From Macrobrachium rosenbergii (taxonomy: Eukaryota; Arthropoda; Malacostraca; Decapoda; Palaemonidae), in the NCBI RefSeq assembly GCF_040412425.1, contig NC_089777.1, positions 39,162,537 through 39,226,536 on the forward strand: DNA of 64,000 nucleotides, written 5' to 3'. Positions 1 to 64,000 of this stretch are shown here, piece by piece. How positions within the stretch are numbered: position 1 is the first letter of the stretch; each line of letters begins with the position of its first letter. The translations under genes were made by a program, and so were the position numbers. The notes under the pieces were generated by a model. That model searched no databases. It was not told where the DNA came from and was given only the letters and a program-made list of their open reading frames with translations.

Positions 1-379
1 ATCTCATAGCCATATATAAATACAGACACAGATCACAATGCATTAGCAAGATGGGAAAAAATTATATCAGCCACACTAATAACAATGCTTATGACCAAAG
101 TATAAATGAACAAGAGTATTTAGAAACTGGATATCTTTGCCAAGGCTAATCGCTCCTCTCTATCCCAAAATCTTATCATTTGTTGCCAGTTACTGAGGAA
201 CACCAATGAACAAACTTTCTTTTAAGTCCAAAAGCAACTTTCTGTGCAACCGTGAAATAAAAAAAACTTGCCTAAGGTAACCACACCAGTATCAACATAG
301 TTATGTTAATATCGATAATTAATTCTCAAAAGCTTAAGAAAATTGTCAACTAAATTGAATTCAAACTATCCTTTCCTCC
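1..379. other. Intronic sequence, nothing recognised
   Basis: AT-rich sequence downstream of the last visible IQGAP exon. I see no exon, tRNA or terminal repeat in it. It ends at the TA dinucleotide where the Tigger-like element begins. Confidence 0.5.
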
Positions 380-639
380 TACAGTCGGCCCCCCAGATTC
401 GTGGCTCACGATTCACAGAATTTTCTGTGGAACCTATCTATAAATTATTCACGGGAAAACTCACCCACTTGCAGATTTTTTATTTTGTGGATACTTGCTA
501 TTTGCAGAATTTTTGCAGCTACATACGTACTGATACTAATTTTCAAACAGTATTAATAATATTAGTACTGTAATAACAGTAAATAATAATGTACATTAAT
601 AATAATAATAATAATAATACAGTAATAGTAAAAAATTAA

Positions 640-2823
640 CCCTTTAACGCCGAAGCCCTATTTACAAAAACGTCTCCCGTATGCCGGTGGCGTTCGGTGA
701 GTTAGCACCGAAGCGGAAAAAAAGTTTTTTTCAAAAAATCACAGCACGCTTAGTTTTTAAGATTGAGTTCATTTTTGGCTCATTTTTTTTTGTCATTGCC
801 TGAAGTTTAGTATGCAACCATCAGAAATGAAAAAAAATATCATTATCATATATAAATATTGGAATATATGACAGCGAAAAAAAAACTCGTATATAATTGT
901 ATACAAATTGCGCTGTAAGCAAAACGGTTAAAGCTAATGAGTTAATTTTTTTTAGTTGTATTGTACACTAAATTGCGATGATTTTGGTATATAACAAATT
1001 TTAAAACAATCAAAGCAACACAGAGAAAATATTATCACAAAATGATGCATGAATTAAGTAACATACGGACGTAAAAAATGTTTTTCAAAAATTCACCATA
1101 AATCGAAATATTGTGCTAGAGACTTCCCGTTTGTTGAAAAATTAAGCTAATTGATTGAATATTACTAGACTGTAAGTGTTTTAGCTTACAATTGCAGTTT
1201 TCGACCATTTCGGTCGAGTTAAAGTTGACCGAAAGTCGAATTTTTTCTATCGTGATTTATATGGAAATATTTCAAAACTGATAAAAGCTATAACCATGAG
1301 TTATTTTTTGTTGTATTGTACATGAAATTGCGCACATTTTCATATATAAAACTTTATGTAACGACTAATTTAAAGCGGTGCAAATATTACGACAACGAGA
1401 AGAAAGAATTTCTGAGATGTTCGGCCGAGTTACCGCAAGAGCGTAAGGAAAATGTTTTTTCAAAAATTCACCATAAATCGAAATATTGTGCTAGAGACTT
1501 CCAATTTATTGCAAAATGAAGTTAAACAATTGAATATTACTAGAATGTAAGAGTTTTAGCTTACAATTGCATTTTTTTACCATTTCGGTCGAGTTAAAGT
1601 TGACCGAAGGTTGAAATTTTGGCAGTTATTGTGATTTATGTGAAAATATTTCAAAACTGATAAAAGCTACAACCATGAGCTATTTTCTGTTGTATTCTAC
1701 ATGAAATTGCGCACATTTTCATATATAAAAGTTTATGTAACGACTAATGTAAAACGATGCAAACATTACGATAACATAACGAAAGAATTTCTGAGATGTT
1801 CGGCCAAGTTACCACACGCAGACGTAAGGAAAAAAAATTTTTTTTTCAGAAATTCACCATAAATAGAAATATTGTGCTAGAGACTTCCAGTTTGTTGCAA
1901 AATGAAGGTACATGATTGAATATTACTAGAATGTAAGAGTTTTAGCTTATAATTGCATTTTTACCATTTTGGTCGAGTTAAAGTTGACCAAGCTTGAAAT
2001 TTTGGCAGTTATCATGATTTATATGAAAATATTTCAAAACTGATAAAAGCTACAACCATGATTTATTTTCTGTTGTATTCTACATGAAATTGCGCACATT
2101 TCCATATAAAAACTTTATGTAACGACTAATATAAAACAGTGCAAACATTACGACGTGACGAAAGAATTTCCGCGCAGACGTAAGGAAAAAAGTTTTTTCA
2201 AAAATTCACCATAAATCGAAATATTGTGCCAGAGACTTCCAATTGGTTGCAAAATGAAGGTAAATGATTGAATATTACTAGATCATAAGAGTTTTAGCTT
2301 AAAATTGCGTTTTTTGACCATTTCGGTTGACTCAAAGTTGACCGAAGGTTGAAACTTTGGCAGTTATCGTGGTTTATATGAAAATATTTCCAAACTGATA
2401 AAGGCTACAACCATGGGTTGTATTTTGCTGTATTGTACATGAAATTGCACACATTTTCATTTATAAAACTTTATGTAATGGCTAATATAGAACAGTGCAA
2501 AAATTACAACAAAATGACGAAAGAATTTATGAAATTTTCGGCTGAGTTACCGCCCGTGCGTAAGAAAAAAGTTTTTTCAAAAATTCACCATAAATCGAAA
2601 TATTGTGCTAGAGACTTCCAATTTGTTGCAAAATGAAGGTAAATGATTGAATATTACTAGAATGTAAGAGTTTTAGCTTAAAATTGCGTTTTTAGACCAT
2701 TTCGGTCAAGTCAAAGTTGACCGAAGGTTGAAATTTTTTAGTAGTCGACGTTTAAAGTGCGTCCACTCGCACCCAACAGACAATTTTAGTCGACGTATGA
2801 TACGTCCAATAGGCGTTTAAGGG
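640..2823. mobile_element. Non-autonomous piggyBac-like element, copy 1
   Basis: The element is flanked on both sides by TTAA (636-639 and 2824-2827). It begins CCCTTTAACGCC and ends GGCGTTTAAGGG, so the termini form a 12-bp inverted repeat with one mismatch. TTAA duplication plus CCC...GGG termini is the piggyBac hallmark. The inside is an array of ~370-bp units and encodes no transposase. A related, 5'-truncated copy lies at 49125-50834. It is inserted in AT-rich DNA inside the Tigger-like element. Confidence 0.7.
925..2735. repeat. Internal tandem array, ~355-385 bp units
   Basis: Diagnostic string GAATATTACTAGA recurs at about 1160, 1530, 1917, 2272 and 2652, giving spacings near 371, 386, 354 and 380. 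Each unit carries a hairpin TTCGGTC-N11-GACCGAA near its start and a CACCATAAATCGAAATATTG block near its end. A more diverged partial unit precedes the first. Short plus-strand reading frames (for example 1316-1519 and 2418-2636) recur at the same place in the units. Confidence 0.85.
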
Positions 2824-2870
2824 TTAAATAATAATATAGTAATATTAAATAATAAGATTAAATAATAATA

Positions 2871-3036
2871 CAGGCAGTCCCTGGTTATCGGCGATCCGGT
2901 TTTAAAGCGCTTGTCGAGCAACGACGATAACCGGATTTTCAACACCAATTTCCGTTTATCGGCGCTATTATTGACGATTTTCGGCTATCGTCACGGTGTC
3001 GGGAACGGAACCCTGCCGATAACCGGGGACTGCCTG
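2871..3036. mobile_element. Pogo/Tigger-type MITE (166 bp)
   Basis: It starts CAGGCAGTCCCTGGTTATCG and ends with the inverted form, and is flanked by TA on both sides (2869-2870, 3037-3038). The body is itself partly palindromic (TTATCGGCG and CGCCGATAA). Related copies lie at 23537-23742 and 52485-52739. Confidence 0.85.
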
Positions 3037-3824
3037 TACGTAATAATAATAAAATACTATGTACTGTATAGTAATCAACATGCGCAACAGAGATGGGTAT
3101 ACTATTAGAAGCTGGGCAGTGATGCTGGGTCACTTAGCCATATATATCAGTATTATATACATATGTGTATTTACATACACGGTATTGCACATAACACTGA
3201 TATTCTGTGCATACTGTACATTTTATAGATTTTTTCTTTTGTTGTAAAGATGATTTTAAGTACATATTACATAAAGTGTTTTAGGATGATACGTAGCATG
3301 CAGAACGTATCTAAAATACGCAACTAGCAGGATAAGTTTATATTTGCGGATTATTTTCATGTTACATTTTACTACCCACTAAGTATATTTTTGTGACTAC
3401 TGTAAATACACTTATGAAAAAAGATTTACAAATTTTCAAATATTACAGTACGGTAATATATTAATGTAAACAGCAAAATTTTAACATGTACTAGTTTTGT
3501 TTTCTTAAAAGTGTTTCCCCCTAAGCCAACAGCGAATCTCAGAGTTGGGCAAAGAAAATGCACGCTGGGTATACATACCCAGATGAAATGATACTCGACA
3601 CGCTGTTGACTGTCATCTGCAAAGCAGCCAATCCAGGAACGCCATTCATTTCCCCTGGCGCTGATTGGCTGGAGCCTCAACACTTTGTCTGTGCAATGAA
3701 CAATTCTGGGAAGGCGTCACTACGCATCCTCTTCTGAGTCACTCTCGTAGCGAATGTATGTGTCCATGCATCTTTGTGTCTAGTGTTAAAATCTTTGTGT
3801 ATCTCGTGTGATCGTGCTCTTAAA

Positions 3825-5781
3825 ATGCCCACTAAGCACCCTGCTCCTTCTAAGGCTTCTGGCAAAGAGCCGAAATGTAAGAAGGTGGTAATCAAACTCG
3901 ACAAGAAGGTAAAACTTCTTGATATGTTGAAGGAAGGTAAAAGTTTCGCATCAGTGGCCCACCATTTCCAAGTGAATGAAAGTACGGTGCGGTACATCAT
4001 GAAAAAAGAGGACGAGATACAAAAGGCTGTACATGTGAGCTACTTCGGTGGTGCGAAAACAGTTTTGACAGTGTGGGATAAGACAATCGTGAAGATGGAA
4101 TCTGCACTGGCATTTTGGATAAAGGACTGCCGAAAGAAGAACATACAACTATACCAGCAGTATCTGACTGATACAGAAGGCGGTGACGTAGTAGGCGATG
4201 GCGAAGGGGTATTAGAATTTTTGGAGTTCAACGAACCCATGGAAGAAGAAGAGGAGGAGGAGGAAGAGGCACAAGCAGGACTTTCGTCAGCTCCTCGAGG
4301 TTTTCAGGCCAGCAAGGGGTGGTTCCATAGATTTAAGAAGCTGTTCCAACTGAAGAATGTTTTTCTCTGCATGGAGAGGCAGCATCCGCAGATACGAAAG
4401 CTGCCGCGAAATATCTGAAGACCTTCAAGAAACCTTTAAAGTAGAAGGCTACCATCCAGAACAGGTGTTCAATATGGATGAGACTGGCCTGTTCTGGAAA
4501 AAGATGCTGTCCTGGACATTCCTCATGAAGGATGAAGCGAAAGCCTTTGGATTCAAGGTCCAGAAGGATAGGGTTACCTTCGTCATGTGTGGCAATGTGG
4601 TTGGCTTCATGCTAAAACCAGGCCTCATTTACAAGGCTGCAAACCCCAGGGCCCTCAAGAATTATACCAAGCAGTTGCTGCCTCTGTTTTGGATGCACAA
4701 TCCCAAGGTCTGGATCACCAAAGCCCTTATGGATCACTGGTTCGTCCAAAGCTTCATCCCTCAAGTTCGGCAATACCTCAGTGACTTGCGTATGGAGTTT
4801 AAGGTGCTGTTGATTATGGAAAATGATGGTGGCCACCCTGCTGATGTTTATTACGAGGGAGTCCTGCTCAAGTTCCTCCCTGCCAACACCACCTCTCTCT
4901 GGCAGCCTATGGACCAGGGTGTGATCTGCACCTTCAAGGCACTCTACACCTGGAACTCCCTCCAGCACCTTGTGAATGCAATGGACACTGAACATGAATT
5001 TATGGTGAAGGAGTATTGGCGTAAATTCATGATGGCCACGTCTGTCCGTCATTGACCGATTGTTGAAGGGCATGAAGAAAGACCTGAACGCGTGTTGGAG
5101 GAAGTTGTGGCCGGAGCGTGTTCACAATTATAAGGGCTTCTCTCCTGAAAAAATTCAACATTCAGCCATTGACAAGGCGGTCCAGTCGGCGAGGATTCTG
5201 GGTGGAGAAGGCTTCGATGACATCACCGAGGATGAAGTAGGCACCCTCACTGATGCCCACTCTGACCCCCTGACGGACCAGGCTTAGGAAGAGCTGACAA
5301 AGTCAGCCAGTGAGGAAGAAGACACATCAGGTTCAGGAGACGAAGAAGAGGATGATGGCCTGTCTTTGAAACGTCTGTCCCAACTTAAGAGGATAATTAA
5401 GGAGGCACAGGACGGGGCTACATGGAACGCTCAAAACTTTAGAATGCCCTTGATGCGGCACTGGAGCCCTGTAATCAAGCCCTCATCAGCAAAAAGAAGC
5501 AGTGACAGCAGCTGCCTATTACCATGTTCATCAAACAAAAGAAGAAGGACCCTCCAAAGCCTCCCCAAACCCCTGAAGTGCCTGATGAAGTGCCTCCCCA
5601 AATGCCTGAAGTGCCTTCCCAATTGCCTGAAGAGCCTTCCCAAGCGCCTAAAGAAGAGCGTCCCCAATTGTCTGAAGAAGGGCCTCCCCAACCACCTGAA
5701 GAAGGGCCTCCCCAACCACCTGAAGAAGGGCCTCCCCAACCACCTGAAGAAGGGGAAGAGGTGCCCATAGAGGAGATGTAA
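3825..5781 (+). pseudogene. Tigger-like transposase (CENP-B/pogo type), frameshifted
   Basis: A pogo-family transposase would cut and paste the surrounding element at TA sites. The start at 3825 gives MPTKHPAPSKASGK, then an N-terminal HTH (LLDMLKEGKSFASVAHHF, about residues 30-55) and a second CENP-B-type HTH ending at GWFHRFKKLF. The frame shifts near 4370. The DDE domain follows with FNMDETGLFWKK (first Asp, about 4473), LLIMENDGGHP (about 4810; the usual catalytic Asp of LLLDNAPGHP is Glu) and LPANTTSLWQPMDQG (about 4890). A second frameshift or stop near 5053 and an in-frame TAG at 5285 follow, then an acidic tail with PPQPPEEG repeats. The protein is therefore broken and catalytically doubtful. 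Confidence 0.88.
5563..5757 (+). repeat. Proline/glutamate coding repeat at transposase C-terminus
   Basis: Near-perfect 24-nt repeats encoding PPQPPEEG occupy about 5686-5757. They are preceded by degenerate 15- to 18-nt versions (PEVPDEV, PSQLPEE). The repeat is the tail of the Tigger-like transposase and is open in the plus frame starting near 5524. Confidence 0.75.
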
Positions 5782-8155
5782 CTCCCCTGCTTTGCTGTGC
5801 AGTCATATCTTCGTCATCATTCATCGAACTGCACAGCTAATCCATCATCATTCATCTAAAATCAACATTCATCACTGGTGAGTACCTGTATGATTTACGT
5901 ATGTAATACTATTAAATACTGTGTTTTTAATATGCATATGTATTTTTGTTTTTCTCTCTCTCTTGCGAATTAAGCACATATCAATGTTTCCCCTGTAAAA
6001 GAAAACAGGACGGCTTGGATATTAACTGTACGAAAAAAAATGTGCATGCCTGAATACATAGGGGGGACTGGATTATTTTCACACGTAGCTGTAAGCCATA
6101 CAGTATAGGTACTGTCCTACTTACGATGGGGTTAGGTTCCAAAACGCCCCGTTTGTTGGAAAAAACGTATCTCGAATGTAGCCTAACCTACACTAGGGTA
6201 TTCAGTACCATCTATACATACTGTACAGTGTAGCTTATCCTACACTTTACAGTATACTCTATACATATATGGTATAGTAATTATTAATATCTAATTCTGG
6301 ATATTCACGCAGATTGACTTATAATTCAATACAAAGAGAAACTGAATAACAAACAAGAATTAGCATAGTCTACACTATGGTATACTGTATACATATACAA
6401 TAGCCTAGCCTACATTATACTGCACTCTATATTCACATATTAATATCGTATTATACAAACATCAACATAATGAATATGCATCTTTTCCATGGATCTTTTA
6501 AAGTTATATTTTACTTCACTATATCCAATAATATTGTATGTATTCTCATATGGTTTTTGTATTATAAATTACGATCATAGTGATCAATGTCTTTGTTTGG
6601 AAATCAATTACGTGGTAAGTTTATTTTGCTGTATTTAACTCAGTTAAGAGCACTTTTCTTGCTTCTAGTTAGTGTAAATTAATCTCTAGATACTGTTTAT
6701 ACAGGACAAGGTTATTTTTCCTTATACGAACTGTTTTTAAGTCGAAATATAACTGGATTACGTCTCATGGTGAAATGAACTTAGCTATTTTTGTTTGTTA
6801 GATGACGTTGACCGTTGGGGCATGTTTGTTTTCTGTAAATAAATCAAGATTCCATTCATTATTTTCACTTTATTTCATCATAATATGAGCTTTACATATT
6901 TTTTTTGGTGTGAAAACAGCAGTAATATGTGTTCTTTCATGCCCAGTAGTTTTGATTAAAACACTTTTCTCTCCAATTTTATTCACGGTCGAGTTTCATC
7001 CATGTTGCCGATGCATGATAATTTATAGTCATTAGCAGCCTGAACATTGTTTTCTCAGCTTAAGCTACATTTTGCAGCTTAAATTTAGCAGTATATTTCC
7101 TTGCCGATCTTTTCTCCATAGCAAATAAGGGTATAAAGTAATAATATTAATCCTATTCTATTTAACGTCGTTTGTAACACAACTACGGTAATTGTTTCTA
7201 CCATACGATGGTTGAAATACAAGCAAAACATCTGTTGTTATCAGATTCAGTTATTAGCAAAACAGCAGTTTCTCGTTCAGTTGTTTTTGGTTGTACGCAT
7301 TTAGGCAAGAGTGTAATGTCACTAACAATACTTTTATCATTCTATTTTACTTTTTTTTAACTATAAGATGGGATAAAGAGATGGAGGAAGTTGTTTATTG
7401 ATTTGGTCTCTCTCGCTGCCTAACTGTACGCTGCTGCCTGTGCGAAATTTAAAAATATTTTCTAAATATTGTCGCATTGGTATTAATTGCTAACCCCACT
7501 GCAAAATCAAATTATTGTAAGGCGAATTATTGTAACTAAAGCACTACCTGTGCGTACGTATATTTTTAAGTGTAAAATGTTTAAGATGACTTTGGAATCA
7601 CATTAATAATATAATTTCAAAGATTAATACAGTAACAGTATAATAATTTAAGGTATATTTGATGTAGGATGATACTTTATGGTATACATTTGATATCTGA
7701 ACTTTCAAGATAAGTGTTTTTAGAGGGGGTGGTTCACTATTCGCTGATTTTAACTATTTGGGGGGTCTGGTAAGCATCCCCCACGAATACAGGGGGGGGG
7801 TGACTAATGAATTAAAATAAGAGCAGATGAATTATCTGATAATCAAGTGAATGAAATAAGTATAATGATGCTCTTTTTCCCCTAATGTATTGAAAAATAT
7901 ACTAATACCTCAGGTAACTCTCTTGGTCATTTACGGTAAATCATAGCAAAATATAACAACATAATCTGTAGACTCCAAAACTGAAATCCTATACCAAATT
8001 ATATCTTTCGAACTAAGAGTTATATGCAATGCTCTGTATAAATGAACATACTACTTTCAATTGAAACAGTAAATGCTGACAGGGTAAAAATAATTTCATC
8101 AACATTTAACTAAAAACAACTGAAAAAAATACACTTTAAGCAAACACTGCATCAC
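5782..8155. other. Tigger-like 3' non-coding part, then intron
   Basis: There is no credible coding region. Around 6114 the sequence CTGTCCTACTTACGATGGGG resembles the end of another MITE, but I find no partner end. The Tigger-like right terminus lies at about 7773-7806. From 7807 to the donor of exon k is AT-rich intron with nothing recognised. Confidence 0.5.
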
Positions 8156-63888
<55,733 letters not shown>

Positions 63889-64000
63889 CTGAAAAATGAA
63901 GTGAAATTTACAAGTCTTTTTTAACTTTTAAAAGAAAAACGCATTGTATCTATAGATATGATACTCATTTCCTATGAAGGATTAACACTGAAAAATATTT

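Larger units (their letters stand above)
382..7806 (+). mobile_element. Tigger/pogo-like DNA transposon, decayed and with nested insertions
   Basis: The left end reads CAGTCGGCCCCCCAGATTCG after a TA (380-381). The right end, read on the minus strand, is AGTCACCCCCCCCTGTATTC, an imperfect inverted repeat of the left end with a changed last base. A Tigger-type transposase pseudogene lies between them (3825-5781). Removing the nested piggyBac-like element (640-2823) and the MITE (2871-3036) leaves about 5 kb. The same subterminal sequence recurs at 57534-57845, which supports the family assignment. The right boundary is uncertain by a few bases and the TA duplication is not intact there. Confidence 0.6.

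Noticed and set aside
2939..3133. Small open frames across the MITE at 2871-3036
   Set aside because: They arise from the palindromic MITE and its flank. No homology is recognised.
5431..5739. Minus-strand frames with GWLGRPFFR-like repeats
   Set aside because: Shadow of the proline/glutamate repeat at the end of the Tigger-like transposase.
6114..6200. CTGTCCTACTTACGATGGGG looked like a transposon end
   Set aside because: No inverted partner with a matching duplication was found nearby, so it is not listed as an element.

Overview
The window is animal nuclear DNA, most likely from a decapod crustacean (shrimp, crab or crayfish type). It contains one host gene, split by large introns, and those introns are packed with transposable elements. 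The decapod call is an inference from the repeat mix (DIRS-type retroelements, GalEa-like Copia, BEL/Pao, Tigger/pogo, long GA microsatellites). No ribosomal or mitochondrial marker is present to fix the species.

Host gene: eleven internal exons of an IQGAP-family scaffold gene (IQGAP1-like) lie on the minus strand from 63888 down to 8156. All have AG/GT splice borders and compatible phases. Together they give 1524 nt, exactly 508 in-frame codons, covering the IQGAP repeat/coiled-coil region, a WW domain split by an intron, and the first IQ motif. The 5' exons (CH domain) and 3' exons (remaining IQ motifs, GRD, RasGAP C-terminus) lie outside the window.

Layout: 382-7806 is a decayed Tigger-like DNA transposon carrying a TTAA-flanked piggyBac-like element and a small MITE. 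The 8.2-9.1 kb block holds three exons. The 13.8 kb intron at 9.1-22.9 kb holds a DIRS-like element (B) split by a second DIRS-like element (A), which itself contains a 3.7 kb gag-only LTR element. Exons follow at 22.9-25.1 kb, with a small TTAA element between them. A third DIRS-like derivative (C) fills 25.3-29.0 kb, and a GalEa-like Copia element (30599-33884, duplication CCATC) sits inside an unclassified repeat. The 23.9 kb intron at 34.4-58.4 kb holds a fourth DIRS remnant (D), a Jockey-like LINE with a 12-bp target duplication, a second Copia element broken by a Gypsy element (duplication GCTGT) and by a block of gag-only remnant, piggyBac-like array and BEL/Pao, and then a minus-strand LINE. 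The last intron holds a 1.6 kb element with perfect 12-bp inverted termini next to TTAA.

How it fits together: almost everything outside the exons is mobile DNA in successive layers, and nearly all element coding regions are frameshifted or deleted. The most informative signals are four DIRS-like elements that keep inverted terminal repeats plus the internal junction region (ICR), a piggyBac-like family whose ~370-bp internal tandem array is preserved unit by unit in two copies, a gag-only retroelement with five CCHC knuckles, and a mosaic stretch near 47.9-49.1 kb that looks like interleaved paralogues.
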